NCBI GenBank assembly: GCA_035578155.1 | Contig: JAPWDM010000005.1 | Coordinates: forward strand, 35,922,108-35,986,107 | Reading direction: 5' to 3' | Origin: Brachynemurus nebulosus | Taxonomy: Eukaryota > Arthropoda > Insecta > Neuroptera > Myrmeleontidae | Length of the DNA: 64,000 bases | Shown here: positions 1 through 14,100 of the stretch, one piece after another | How the letters are laid out: each line of letters begins with the position of its first letter | Position numbering within the stretch: the stretch's first letter is position 1 | The notes under the pieces: model-generated | Database searches by the model: none | Seen by the model: the letters and a program-made list of their open reading frames with translations, nothing else | What the model was told of the DNA's origin: nothing | Program-made: the position numbers and the translations under genes

Positions 1-1304
1 AGATTATTGAGAGTTTGGGGCGGTACTAAAAGCACGCAAGCACGACACTATTATTCCCTTGTTGAAAAATACGATAAGAAAAATGAAAAAATCTTTTTTT
101 TAGGAAAATCTGTTTAATTATCCGAGTTAGAACAGAAAATAAAAATGTTGATTTAGATATAAAAATCCCACTTATGAGGATTTAAATTGAACTTGAGTGT
201 TGATATTTGACACACTGTAAACATTATCGTCAAATCAAACTGACCGCAACATTAGTCGAAAAACTCATTAAAGTTGTGTCACCGTGTATAATGATCAAAC
301 AAATAAAGAAAAATGTTGAAGAAGAAAAAATCGAAAAAAGAACGCCAAGTGGGAATAATTAATCATTTCGCAAATAGTAAAACATTCATAGTATGCGTTC
401 GTTTTCACATACGCTCGAACAATGTGCGAACAGCAAACTACCACAAAAAAAAAAATGGTGAAAGAAAAGCACAGCACAGTTGGAGATCACTTTCCACTAC
501 CAACTTGGCCGGTAGGGTAGGTACCTGACTGATTCATTCAACACACCCAACCGGCCCATAAGCCTAGGAGAATGTACGTGCTGTAATTGTGGCTGCTGGT
601 TCATTCGTGATTGAATGCACGACTGTGGTGCTACCAAGCTGCGACCGAGCCAACTTACGAAAAAAAAACTAAGCGTAACACACTACAAGTAGGTACTTAC
701 GCCACCTACGCCAGCTATACGTCACCGTCTATCATTTTTCATTGTGTGACCGACCACAACTGGGTTACACTGTTATTGTCTGAAAGCACTAATCATTATA
801 TAGAGATTACTTGTATATTGTTGGTATAGGAAATACGGTTTTCCCATATCGTACATCGATATGCCGGAACAAGGACATTTTTTTTTTCATGAAGTTGAAT
901 AAAATAAATACAGCGTAGCTAAAACAAATGTAATGTCATATACCTATCTGAATTAAATTTATAAGTAAAAATTGTTTTGTTTTTAGAAATGGAATACCAT
1001 AAAGTCACGCTCCAATCTATTCATCAATAAATTGGTAGGACTTGCAACACTCCAAACATTAGCCTATACTTTCACATTACCAACGGTTTACATTGTTGTC
1101 AATTAAATTATTCTTTTATAGATTCGATTCCTCCACTTGAAAATCGTCGGAAAGTACACGCTACCCTAAAAAAGTAGACCAAATCGTATTGCAAAGGTCG
1201 TATATATCAAGAAAATTTTTTCGTACAAACATGCACAAACATGTATATGTACAATAGAACATGTACAAATTTGGACTTACTACAAAGAGGACAAGATATT
1301 ACTG
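1..1304. other. Left-edge intergenic DNA, no supported gene
   Basis: No reading frame here has protein-like composition; the longest frames are about 70 codons and low in complexity. Between about 500 and 720 the base composition is more balanced and CpG is less depleted than in the surroundings. That could mark an untranslated first exon or an old repeat, but I cannot support either. Confidence 0.4.
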
Positions 1305-1545
1305 TACCGTCAAACGGACTATTTGAAAACGGTGGGGCTATTTGGAACAAAAAAAAGATTTAAACTCTTAAAGAAGAGTTTTAAAAAATATTTAAACTCT
1401 TAAAGAACATCCCCTATTAAAGACTTAAAGACGCATTAACGTTATGAATCGTTCAGAAATCAAACAAATATAAGAGCTTAAATCTTTTTCTTTTTTTTTT
1501 GTTCCAAATAGCCCCACCGTTTTTAAATAGCCCCGTTTGATGGTA
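1305..1545. mobile_element. TA-flanked palindromic MITE, Tc1/mariner-like
   Basis: The left end reads TACCGTCAAACGG and the right end CCGTTTGATGGTA. The arms continue inward as inverted copies (GGTGGGGCTATTTGGAAC against GTTCCAAATAGCCCCACC) for about 70 bp, so the whole unit can fold back. The terminal TA on both sides fits the TA duplication of Tc1/mariner-type transposons. No coding capacity; length 241 bp. Confidence 0.7.
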
Positions 1546-1657
1546 TTTTTTTTTTTTTTTTTTTTAATAAAATGAGAGCTACCTGACGTTTTATACGCAC
1601 AAAATAAACCAAAAAAAGAAATTTCCTATGAAAAATCAGTTTGATGAATAATTTCAA

Positions 1658-1660
<3 letters not shown>

Positions 1661-1698
<38 letters not shown>
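1661..1698 (+). repeat. poly(A) tract
   Basis: An uninterrupted run of almost 40 A. It could be the tail of an old retroposed copy or a simple homopolymer. I see no target duplication or recognisable retroelement upstream. Confidence 0.8.
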
Positions 1699-1699
<1 letters not shown>

Positions 1700-1973
1700 G
1701 GAAAAACATTTAATTTTTGGATTAATTTTGGAATGTTGTCTGAAATTTTAAATAGTGTAAATTTAAATTTGTTGCACGAATAATTCTAATACATCGGAAC
1801 TAAAATAGTTGATGGTTGACTGATATAAGAAAAAATAAATAAACCACTTTCAAATACATCAAAACTGGTAATTTATACTTTTCCTTATCGAAATTTTTCA
1901 ATGAAAATTAAAACGGATTTTGGTTACAAACGCTGCGACTGACTCCAACTTAAACGTTTCCATTTCTCTTTTA

Positions 1974-2167
1974 CAGCGAAACTTCTCTTAACCGGATAGC
2001 ATTTTCACGTAAAAATTACCCTTAAAATATGAAAATGGCTAATTTTGAGTCTTTTAGTAAACGAAGTGGAGCACTATAAACAACTGACTTTATGTAAAAT
2101 TTCGGAATATTTGATTTCAAAAAAAATTTCAGGTGAAAATGCGGTCCGGTTAAGAGAGGTTCCACTG
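1974..2167. mobile_element. pogo/Tigger-like MITE flanked by TA
   Basis: The right terminus is TCCGGTTAAGAGAGGTTCC followed by ACTG. The left terminus is CAGCGAAACTTCTCTTAACC followed by GGA. These are inverted repeats with about three mismatches over 23 bp, directly flanked by TA at 1972-1973 and 2168-2169. CAGT-start ends and a TA duplication are typical of the pogo/Tigger branch of Tc1/mariner elements. The 194-bp body has no coding frame, so this is a non-autonomous copy. Confidence 0.75.
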
Positions 2168-2169
2168 TA

Positions 2170-5100
2170 TTGTATCTGAAGTATTTGAAAAATTAAATTT
2201 TTACTTCAAAATTTGAAGGGTAATTTCGTTCATTCAATCCAATTTATAGTGGCTAAAAAGTACTTTTCACTTATTTTTGGTGCTCTATAACAAATTAAAG
2301 AAAAATAAAATCGTCCGTGTACACCCTTTAAACCAGGGATTCCTGAACTGTGCACCTATGGCGCTGCCAAGCATCACACTGAACGTCGCCGCTGCCTCGG
2401 TAAAAAGGGGAAAATAATGTCAATAGTTTCAGGTTCGGTAAAAGTAAAAGAAAAAATGGAAACTTTACAAAAATTATCAAAAAACCATTTATTATGTAAA
2501 TAATAATTAAAAAAGGTAAAAACTTCAAACTTATTACTGACTACTGACCTCTAAAACAATGAATATTTTTTATTAATAATCTTCATTTAGGAAAAAATTC
2601 ATCTATCAGAAAGTTAGTAACACGTTTGTCTAATCGTTTCAACCATATGTGAGAGCTGGTACCGATGAATGTATGTCTATTTGTGATGATCCTATAAGAG
2701 GAAAGAATATTTTCCAGTTACCAAGCTTTATTTTTAATTGCCTATTTTCTTTCTCTTACAAATCTTAACTTTCCGTCTGTCTGTTAAATAACCTTTAATA
2801 ACATTCCACGTAGAAAATCTTCTTAAATCTTATGACATGTATTAGTTAGTCATCAATCCACGTACGTAACAGAATTCAATAAGTAACTCGCCTGAACACA
2901 TCTACTTTAAGTTTCCGACACTTTCATCTCTGTCTTACATTCACTCAATTAATTGTCCATTAACAATCATGTTCATCAGTTTAACCTTTCCTGAAAGAAA
3001 ATTCAACCAGTTTCGTCTTAATGACGTCAACCACCTATTGGTAGACTTAAACACACAACCTACTCATATTCCTCTATTATCATAGGGTAAACATTTAGTA
3101 ACGTACATGTATGCGAATAAGCAGCACACAGGCTATTTGTAAAGTACATTATTTTGTCATGACAGTTGTATACATAAGTATGCCTACAGTAAGAACTCAT
3201 TTTAAAACACTAGCTTTGTTCCTTTTTCACGAATTTTTAGTTCAAATCAGTAAAAATCATGCGCAGTTGTAAAAGTTGAAAATAATGCGTTCCTTTTAAA
3301 AAAATATATTACTTGTACTGATAGTTCAATGTTCCTTTTACTATGAATTTGAATTTGAACTGAGTTCAAAACAGTTCAATCAGTCCGGGATTTTTGTCAA
3401 GAATTTGAACTAGAATTTCAGCTTGTGTACAGTTTTGAAAAAATTATCAAAGAAAAAAAGTTAATGAAGAATAATATCTACGATATCTACCCATTATCTA
3501 CCATATTTACGATATCTACGGTTAGCGTCGTTAGTGTGGTAACGTTGTCATACGAGTGCAAAGTTATTCAAATTTATTTTTTTATAAATAATAATTAAAA
3601 TATTTTTGTTGATTATAAATTTATTGTAAATAATTGACGCTAACTGACGCGACTGACACTGATGATGCTACTTGAATATATATTATATCTGTGACCCTGT
3701 TTCTCATCGAGATTTTTGTTACTTTTCTCTATGATGGTAGTGTTACACTTCTATGCCCTCTATAGAGTATTTTTAGAATTTATTGCGTTCCTTTTTAAGA
3801 ATTCAGAATTATTAGTTCAAGTAATAATTCAATTCGATCATGCGTATTTGACAAATTCATTATTATTTGAACTGTTCATCATTTTGGAAAAGGAACAAAG
3901 ATACTATGTGTATTGTGAATTTGATTTGTAGTACCTATTATCAGCAGTGGCGGTCCTAGAGAGGCAATAAGGGGATGAATCCTGCCCGAAATATCAAAAT
4001 ATAATTAAATGAATGTAGTGTCTAAATTTGTGCTCCTAAAAATACAATGCATACCGTTAGCACATCCTACTATGTTCTGTGATGGTGGATAGTGTTGTCA
4101 GACTGATTCATCAAAATCCCCTCAACATTGATCGAAATTCTTCCAAAGATCCATTATAGGCAGAAAAAACGTCCAAAAATGAAATACATAAGCGGCACCC
4201 GATTAGTCTAAAAATAACCAACGCCTAAGGCGACCAACTTTTCGGAAAATTTCTTTCTCCAAAAATAATACAGTTATTTAGCAGAGAAATAGCAGAATTT
4301 AATAGAACTTCTACTCGTAAAATCCTAGTAGAAATTTAAATTTTGTAGGACAAGCTATTTTCACCTCACAAAAGCGATTACAATGCCTTCGCTAGCTTAT
4401 AGTAGATTCGGAAGCGAAAATTAACAATACAGGTGGTCTTGAGACAGTATTTATGTGTGTTAATATTAACAATTGGTATTCGAATGACTTCATTAAAGAA
4501 ACGAATAGTATTTTGATGTAAACATTTTTAGTAGCTTAACAAGAAGGTTTAATAGTTCATGCTCATTTGACCTTTCTGTTTTACCGAAAAGAAACATAAG
4601 CTATAGTACGCAACGCTTTTCGATTTAATAAAAGAAAATATTACATTGTACCTAACTTTTTATTTATCGTTACTACGAATACTAGTTATGATCAAGAAAG
4701 CCATTTTTAAGAGCTACTGCACTGGTAGCGAATACTATCGAATATAACGTGTAAAAACTACGAGAATTTTTTTTTAAATTATAGGTGTATAGTTAATTTT
4801 CCAAAATTAATTAATTAATTAATTCGGTGCGTTAGGCTGGATAACGATTAATTGCGGACAGACAGAAAACACTAAAGCACAAATAATAACTATTGCAACA
4901 TCAAGACAAATAATGAAATCAGATCATACATATTTTTACTTGATTCTATATATATATATTCCATGTCTATAGACCAAGCTATGTAATCGTGAAAAAATTC
5001 GACGTGAGGTTTTTAGCGAAAATATGCGCTTTGAGGTCCCCTGAGTTTAAATTAGTCATTTACAAAAAGTATCTGTCTGTTGGTCGATCTGTCTGTCTGT

Positions 5101-6630
5101 TTGTTGTGAAATGTTGTGAAAGCTATTTTGAACTCTAACTGTGAAACCACTTAAAGGATTTTGATGAAATATGTGGTATGGAAATGAATTTCATCAAGAT
5201 ACACAACATCGTGTGGTCAATATTATGGTGAGGTTTTGAAAATGCCCCGAAAATGAACATATCGGCCATTTGCAGAGAAGCGGCTCTAACGATCTTGATT
5301 AAATTTTAACCAAATAAAATAGAACACATTTGTGACCTTACAAAACAATCCGCATGTCCGGAAAGAATCTGAAACCTCAGATATAGGGCGACAAATAAAG
5401 GTCTGACCATGGCAAGAGTCGAAAATAAATTTACCACAGCAAATCTAGCCTACCTTCGGTGGCAAGCCGGTTATGGAAACAAATGTTGTAGAAATATTCG
5501 AACAGTTTGTTTAGTAAACAACACACTTTTGACCAAAACAAACACGTAAGCACAAACATATCTTTTACCTACGATTGTATATCTTTATTTTGTAAGTAAT
5601 TGTTTTACTTTACATGTTAACGTTTGTAGTTACAGAAAATAATCCTATTTGGTTATGTAATTTGCAGACGTGCGGAACTTAATGGAAATACATTTCAATT
5701 TAAAGGTCCGTGTCTATTTCTATTTGCCACGGAACCATCTGGAAAATTGCTGTTAACTGTGAAGTAAGCTATGTATAACATGTATGTAATGTGTAATGTG
5801 TATCAACTGAATATGACGCATGTGGTTTGTTAACACACACATCGTTTAACTAATTATAATGTTGTTGTCGATCGGGAAATAACAGACCGACCGAACCTCT
5901 TTTACGTTACCGCCAATTTGATGGATAATTCGAACTGTTTGACCTCGACAATTTATTTAAACTAGGCTAAAGTTTATCAAGTTTAGTTCAATTATCATCT
6001 TGCTCTGTAGTTCTATCCGGTAACAAGAAATGTTAAGGAAATACGGAAACTAAAAGGAAAATTAGCCAAGTGTGTGTCGGACACGGCTAGAATTAGGGCT
6101 TTGTAGTTTCATAGTTACTTTATGGTAAACCAATTAAAAACACACTGCCAATTGAGGGTGGTACACAGCATTCTCGTAATAGATTTTTATACAATATTTT
6201 AAGTAATTTTGGATTCAAAATGCATCTTAAATTTCGTGTCCTATATTTTATTAACGTTGTATATGAAACAGGAATAAAGTTAAAACATGGTTAGAGTGAA
6301 CCTCGTCTTAGCCTTTTATAATCGGTCTTGTATAACTATGAAAATTACAAAAAGACTGACAAGTCAGCCTTTTTGTTTTAATAGTTATCTGTACAAAAAA
6401 TTAAAACAAACTAATAAATATTATCTTAGGTATACCTCGAGATGTGAGATAACTGCAAAATATTAAAAGTTTTTTTTTTTTATAGTTATTTTCGTCTTCA
6501 TAATAATGGAAAATCAACTGCGAGCGCAGGCGGGGTCAAAAATTATTCCCGGGGACAGCTCTAGAAAATATTCCACCCATGGTGATTTATTATTAAACGT
6601 AATGGGGTTTACGAAGACCAAAGAAATATA
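2170..6630. other. Intergenic DNA with scattered repeat remnants
   Basis: No gene is supported in this 4.4-kb stretch. It holds GTCTGTCTGT-type simple repeats followed by an interspersed-repeat core near 5060-5200 (CACTTAAAGGATTTTGATG). A possible transposon end CAGTGGCGGTCCTAGAG lies near 3947. A fragment near 6066-6115 carries the GCCAAGTGTGTGTCGGACACG signature, a relative of the fold-back element at 10114. Confidence 0.4.
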
Positions 6631-6634
6631 ATTA

Positions 6635-6706
6635 CAGTGGAACTCCAAGAAGTGCAACATAATGGTTCCTCTCCCCTCCTGAGTTGCACTTCTTGGAGTT
6701 CCTGTG
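6635..6706. repeat. 72-bp perfect-arm hairpin, MITE-like
   Basis: AACTCCAAGAAGTGCAAC and its exact reverse complement GTTGCACTTCTTGGAGTT face each other with a short spacer. The left end is preceded by TA and begins CAGTGGAACTCC, like a pogo-type TIR; the right end is altered (TTCCTGTGA). It may be a minimal internally deleted MITE. Confidence 0.6.
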
Positions 6707-6799
6707 ACGGTCCAAAGAAAATATATTTTAACGTAACTTGTTATAAAAAAATTATTTTCGAGGTGAATTTTACTATGAATCGAAATATTTGAATGCAAT

Positions 6800-9700
6800 C
6801 AATAATAATTATCCCACACTTACTAAAAAAATTGATATCTAACTCAATAAAAATTATAAAATAAATTTTATGAGCTTTATTTAAATTTAGAAAAAAAAAT
6901 AATAATAATATTACGTCTTAAATATCATATTGTTTTAACAATAATGAACATTAACTTTATCAACCTCCATAATACACTTCAACAATGGTACCGATGACAA
7001 CAATTCGACTAAAGCGTATAGTAATTATAACAATATATAGGAAAATTACAGGTAATAAAACTCACTTAAGTGTACACGGCGTACACCGGCGTACACGGAC
7101 CGTCCATGATCAAACCAGTCAGTGATGCAAACACAAACACATACTTAAGAAAGACGTGCGTAAGCGACGTGTAACCTTCCCACTCTCACTTGATGTGTTT
7201 GTTGTACTTCTTTGAGTGTACAAAAAGTGGATCTCTGCTGTAATTATTGTGAGTTGTAAATAGGCTGGTAAGACATGTAGCACATGACAACGACCGACGT
7301 TCTTTTTTTGACGGATTCTTTTGACGTTCTAACCTTGTTTCCCCAAATTTGAATACTAAATACGCTAAAAATACGTCCTCAATGCTGTTTTTATTAATTT
7401 TTTATTTTAAAAAGATAATTCAACGTGATTTTGTATTATTTTATTTACAATTTTTCTAATAAATGAATGTGTTTGCAGTTATTAAATAAAATATTCATGT
7501 AATGTGAAGTATGAGCAGTCATTACAGTTCAACATTCAGTGTGTCATGTGGTACATGTCTTATGATCCAACAGACAAAATACCTTTAAATATGGTAGAGT
7601 TAATGGACAAACCACCTTGTCATGCTGTACATGTCTTATAAGCGCAAAAGGTTAATCTAAGCTTTTATTGCAACATTATCTATCTACTATCTAAAAACTG
7701 ACAATTTACCCATTTCTAATATTTACTCCAAAAAAAAAACTCAATCATTTTTACGTAATAATCCAAACAGTGGCGTCCGGGTCACATTCCTTTGCCGAAA
7801 ACAATATATTTACTGAGGCTTTCTAATACACTATTACGTTTTATTACCCAATACACAATTTAGGTAAATACGCAGATAGTATCGTCACTATTATATCACT
7901 TTCCAGTTGCCGATCATTCTTCATCGTCGTGTGTGTAATATAGTAGAAATGCTAAAGAATAACCGTATAACGTAACTTTGTGATAACGCCCCGTATCCGC
8001 AGAATATGTGAAGTATTCGATACCAATAAATTTTCAAACACGATATATAAGTATCCCGCATTCGATATCGTCGGATAACTATTACAATTTCCCTTATTGT
8101 TATTCGGCAAAAGTTTACCGTGAAATTGAATGACGGCGCGCAAGTAAGAAAGAGCAAGAATTAAGTTATCAAAAAGAAATAGACAAGGAAAGTAATATAT
8201 ATCTACCTACGGTAAGATATTTTCTATGTTGGTACACGATAAATTGTAATAAATTGTTTAATAATTTTTATTACAGCCATTTTGTGCAAGCTTAATATTT
8301 ATTTAAATTTTTATAACAAAATTTATGTACAAGTACATCTACATGTTGTATGTTTAAATCGAATATTTCAAAAATAAATTGTTATAAAAAGATATCGCTA
8401 TATTGCTGTGTCATTATTTGCAATCCAGACTTAAAAAAGTTAATTTTTCTATAAACTTTTCAATTTATTATTAAAGTTTTTGCTGTGTTAGTTTTTAATG
8501 ATTGCGAAAATGGATAAGTATAATATAGTCTGGATAATATATTTTATAATACTGCAAATAGGTGCACTGAAAGATGCATTTATATGAAACCCAGCTATCT
8601 ACTATATTACTCCTGAATTCACCTACGAAAAGTGGTCAATTTATTTGAAATAAATTCTACCAAAGGGGTATTTGACAGTATCAAAGAAAAACAATAAAAA
8701 ATTTTTTAATGAAAATTGATAAAAAAGGACAGCAATTTATTATGTTAATTCATCCTAACCATCATTATTTAATTTTTAAAAAATACATATTTTTCAGCTA
8801 TAACTTACGTCAGCAGAAATGAGCTGTGACGTTGCTTTTTAGGATTTCGTAGAAAATCTTGCTACGAAATACCTTATAACTTTGCGTTTTCTGTCACAGA
8901 CATGCGCATTTGTATTTGAATAAGACGCCCACATTTTTTTTTGAATTGAGGGACTGTTTTTTCAATACAAATTTACAAATTTAAAGGCAAAACTTAAAAA
9001 AACTGCAAATTATTCAATAACTGCACAAACTGTCATCAATTTATTAAAAATTAGTTCGGTTTTTTTGTTATTTTATAGCAATTATTTTTTATTATTATTA
9101 ACAAAATAAAAAAAAAAATATATGGCACCAATGCACAACCAATGTTTGCTTGTGATATCGAATTAACAAGGAAATTGCAATAAAAAATGTGTTTTTCTCT
9201 TTCATTTTCTATTTTATAGAAGCGTGTATATATTTATCTCGTTCTTTCGCTGTTTTTTCTTAAAATTATTAATAATGGGTCAGATTCTAAAAATTGTTAT
9301 CTTTGTCTAATAACTTATTTTAATACAGGCAGAGCCATCTTTTACAGATTTGTGATAATTATGCAGCAAACTATGTATGTATGTATGTACCAAAATGTCA
9401 TTTTATCATTTACAATTTCAAAAGTAAATAAGGTAAGTTGTGATTAAGTGGCAAAAATTATTTTCTGGTGTTTATAATTAATTTGGGTTTTAGTTATTTA
9501 TTAAATAATATTTTTGTCAAACAAATATAATTATTTTAAACATTCAAATATTGAACATTCAAATTAAATCTTGAAAAGGCGCCAAATTTTGTACTTTTAA
9601 TTGTAAATAATTTGTGGTGTAGGTAAATTAAATTATTTTAAATGGAAAGTGGTTTTAGCTTATTGCACTATTTAACAATTCCGGATTTTTTGAAAATTTT

Positions 9701-10113
9701 ATAACATTGTGAAATCAGATTTCGAAAAGTTAATTGAAATATAAGTTAAGAGACTCTGTTATTGACCATGGCCTAGTTTCCGACCTTTTTAACTTTTTTA
9801 TAAATTAATAAAAAAAAACTATATTTTAAATAAGAAAAAAAATAAATTCTTAATTTAAAGTAATTTATTTTGTGCCTAATAAATAGCAATTGAAAAGATA
9901 TAGAATATAGATTAACTAAATAAAAAAAAATTTCGCTAAAACAGGCGAGGTTATAATTCTGTTTAGTGACATATGCATAAAATAGTTGTCTTAGATTAGT
10001 TTATTAATAATGAACGTGTGTTCCCAGCCGATATATGCTTCTGAATATTTAACATAAATAAAAACAAATTTAGAGGGAAAAATAATTTTTTTGCAATTCT
10101 AATAAGACTAAAG
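6800..10113. other. Gene-free AT-rich stretch
   Basis: No coding frame of protein-like composition is visible. Small local inverted repeats occur, for example TTTCGTAG/CTACGAAA near 8843-8868. A CAGTGGCG motif near 7769 may be an eroded transposon end, without a matching partner. Confidence 0.35.
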
Positions 10114-10745
10114 AAGTAGTCAAGTGCGTGTTAGACACGTACCAAGGCAGGGTTTCGTAGTATAGTAGCAAAAATTCGAGATAAAATATTTTTTGCATTT
10201 ATTTAAAACATTGACGGTCATGAGCACAGCATCAAGTTAAACTGACTAACTGTGACACAACGCTGTACCGTGTCAACAATTCTATAATACCTAAGTGTAC
10301 TAATTGGGAGTTCCATCATAGTAGGTTATGATAATCTACGCGTTAGTCAGTTTAACTTGAGGCTGTGCGGTGCTCATGACCATCAACGTTTTAAGTAAAT
10401 GCAAAAATATTTTATCTCGAATTCTTCCTACTGTACCGTAAAGTTGGGTGACTGGTCCATTTTTGAACTTTACACTGTTATAAGTTTTACACCAAATGAT
10501 ATTAATTTTTGTTTCTAATTACGTTTTATGGGTCTGTATTAGTACTTTTAACTTTGAAATGAAGAAGAAGCTAAATACATTCTAAATATTTTTCTTTTTT
10601 AAATAAGGGTGGCCAAAGTCAGACGACGAAGTTGGGTTACTTTGGCCATATGTTGCTTTTTTTTGGAACACGCAAAGACACGCCAGAGCATGGGTTACTT
10701 TGACCATGGATTTAATAGCCAAGTATGTTTGAAATATTTTTTGAT

Positions 10746-10778
<33 letters not shown>

Positions 10779-11110
10779 GAAAATATGATAAAAATACTTC
10801 TTTTTTATGTTTTATTATGTCAAGCTTTTTGAAGGTAAAAATTGCAGGTTTGTCGTTAATTTTTCTATTTAAACGTTTTCAGGTACTAAAAATCAAATTG
10901 TTTTATGTATATAATTTTTTTAGAATCTAATATAATCTATAGAATCAGTGAAAAATACTATTCCGTACGTAAGTATTATTATAACGTAATCGTGCATAAA
11001 TAAAGCAAATATTGAAAAATAGCTAAAGTCACTCATGGTGGCCAGTCACCCAATTTTACGGTACTACGAAATCCTGCCTTGTTGCGTGTCTAACACGCAC
11101 TTGACTACTT
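10114..11110. mobile_element. Fold-back element with GTCAAGTGCGTGT ends, interrupted by a second element
   Basis: The ends read AAGTAGTCAAGTGCGTGTTA and, inverted, TAACACGCACTTGACTACTT. The left arm (about 10114-10250) is repeated in inverse orientation in two pieces, 10337-10433 and 11064-11110. The 10434-11063 segment splits the right arm exactly at a TA. Without that insertion the element would be about 370 bp and almost a perfect fold-back. Related ends appear alone near 6066 and 12676, so this is a multi-copy family. The superfamily is not recognised. Confidence 0.7.
10434..11063. mobile_element. TA-flanked MITE inserted into the 10114 fold-back element
   Basis: Begins TACCGTAAAGTTGGGTGACT and ends as the inverse, AGTCACCCAATTTTACGGTA. 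The TA at both ends is the expected Tc1/mariner-type duplication, and it disrupts the older fold-back copy at the matching TA of its arm. It contains a T-run (10746-10773) and no open frame of note. It is the younger of the two insertions. Confidence 0.7.
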
Positions 11111-14100
11111 TTTTTCTTATATTTCAACACTGTCGCCACTAGGGTCGCTACGTAAATTCCGGTTAGCAAACATAACTATGGAAATTAACTTGAATTTAAT
11201 TAATTTTTTTAAAAATCAACAATTGTTTTCCTAGTTATAAGAAAAATAAACAGTTTTTTTTCTTAATTACATGACACCTGTTGCTAACTAGAGAATGTGA
11301 CGTAACTGGAGCTAATCAACGTTTTCACGCAAATTTTGAGAACAAATATTAAATTAATTTTTTCTAACGATATTCCGCATTATTTTTAAAAATTAAAATT
11401 ATATATACCTATGCATAATACATAAATACGTGAATTTTAAAATAGTATCCCAAAATTCGTCAAATTCTCCACTGGTCAATACTGTAACCAACAATATCTG
11501 TATATAAATAAAAGAGATGTGTCTTTCTGTGATTTTCGAATTTTTAGGTATTAATATTTTCTTCAGTCAGTAAATTCGATATATAAACCTGATTTGACGT
11601 TGGACAATTTCTTGTCTATCTGTCTGTCTGTACGTACGAGAAAGGAGGTTAAGATATTTAAGATAAAATTTGATATTAAAGATATTCGTTTAGCAATAAA
11701 CGAAGACAAAAGGAAGAAAGACAAAAGGATTATGTAGGTTACGACAAAAATAATATTTAAATATACAAATGTCAAATTCAAAATTATTTTACTAAAATTT
11801 CACTTTAGAAAAGGATAGTAATAAAGTCTAGTTAAAAAGGAGTTGAACATAATTTTAAAATATCTGGCCCTTACATCCCAATAAAAATCCAAAATTGAAT
11901 TAATTTTAACACCAACAATATGAGAATTTAGGGAAAGATCTCAAAATGTGGAAATTAGAAATATTAATATTTCTGATTTCTCATCGTTTGGCGAGCGGAG
12001 TCAAGCACAAAGTATATGGAATTGACTTTGTATAGAATTTCAAATTCTTTGACGAGAGAAAAACGATGCACTATACTCACTATATAGGGAACTAATTTTG
12101 TATTAAACTCCCATTTGTTTCGGAATAACTGATTTAAGGCAGTTTTACTCACATAATTTTACACGAATGAAACTACAGACCGTAGCTATTAGAAATAAAC
12201 GAATTTACATGTTTTAGACTTTGTTTTTAAATTAACCCTGAAAAGTGTAAAATAGGGGATGAACGTTTGATTTCCTTGCCCATCTCGCGATAACACTTTG
12301 AAAAAAATATTTCCTGAACTAAGTAATAAAGTACATATTTTAATAATAAAACAAATATTTTATTTAGCCAAAAAGATCTCACGCTTATTTTTTAAATGTG
12401 ACAGTTGTTTCAAACTTAAAAGCCCATTTTCAAACAAAGTTTGAAAATGTTTCGAAATGGCTATACCCTTTAAAAAAATATAATTTTTTCAAAGGTCTTC
12501 ATTCAGAATTTGTACAGAGGCCTCCGCTTAGATTGTCTGAATATATTAATGAAAATGTTTCACCGATAACGTACATGATATCAAGTTTTCAATCTTAAGA
12601 CTTTTGATTTTCTTAATAAATGATCAATTATAATGTTGATAAAGAAATCAATTAGTATTGTTAATTAAAAATAAAAGTCGTCAAGTGCGTGTTTGACACG
12701 CATTATTTAGGGCTACTCAGGAATTATGTGTTGTATGTTGTATGAATCATTACATGTTGTATGATTAGTAAGAAACCTGCAAAAAATTTTGATAATTATA
12801 CCATAGCTACAAGTTAAGGATATTATGGAGGTACTTAAAAATGGTGACAGTCTTATGAAAATTTGTGCGAATAATGGTTTTTCTAAATTTAATCGACTGT
12901 GAAAATTTAAATTAGATTCACTACAGCGTTTAAAAGTTATTGCAGGTTTAATTTTTGCTCACTTTTAACATGCAGTCTAATTGAGTTTTCAATAGAAACC
13001 GAATATAAACCAGCTTTTAATGCTTAGAAAAAATGGTGATAAGGCTCTTGTTTTTGTTTTAGATGTTAGGAAAAACGCTTATACAACTTTTTTTACCCCC
13101 AAATTTACCAAAATAGCCCCTCTAGTAGGTCCGACTCTGGCTTTGTATATATCAGTAGAAAGCTCTCTAAAAATGAAGTGTTGTGTCAATTTAAAATTTT
13201 TCTTTATCTGCCGCAGTTTTCAAGTAATCTAGCAAAATTGAAATTTTACCCTAATTTTGAGGGGTAATTTCACTTCTTAAATGGCGACTGTGTCAGATGA
13301 AAAAAATCGGGTCCGTTATTTTGGTCGACCCTACGGGTTGTCCCCATTTACTCTTTTCTCGTCTCTTTTGATCCCAATTTTTCATAGAGAAGAAATTATA
13401 CGATTTTTGTTAATTTTTCAAAAACCACCAATATTTTTAAATTTTTTTGGATACTGCTGATAAAGTGACCATCTTCGCGTAAATTTTTAATATATTAAAG
13501 ATTAGGTACTCATAAAATAAATACAAAAAAATACGGTGTGAAGTCTGAATGCGTACCTATTCATCCTTGTCTACGGTAGCACATTTTTTATTGACATAAA
13601 TATTAGAAACGCAGGAAAAGAGACCAGGAATCAACATAGAAGTGGATTATGGTACGATATATTTTCTGAAAAAAGTGCTTAGGACCAAAGTTATAGAATT
13701 CAAAGTGAAGCACTTGATGATGACTTTGAAGTTGACCTTGAGGTCAATTTCCAAAGTCATTTGAAAATCATTTAATATTTTTCAAAAGGAGTAGCTTACT
13801 TTTCACCCCTAAATGGTTCAAAGTATATTCGAACGAATTTCACATGCAAGATAGAAAATAAGTGATCAAGAAGTAATTTTGAAAAATACTTGCTCAATCG
13901 CAATCGGAAAAATAATAGTTAATCATATGTTCAATTGAATTCCTAATATGATAACTATAGAGTAGCAATAAAAATTTTAAAAAATTTTGAAAATTTATAA
14001 TATAACATAAAGTTAATGTTTAACTTACAATTAGAGTGATATTAAATCTTTTCTTAACTTTACTTCTAAAATTACTTACAAAAATGTTTTCTTCTAATTT

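Noticed and set aside
3947..3990. hAT element starting CAGTGGCGG
   Set aside because: No inverse end or 8-bp duplication found nearby; the same holds for similar motifs at 7769 and 57587.
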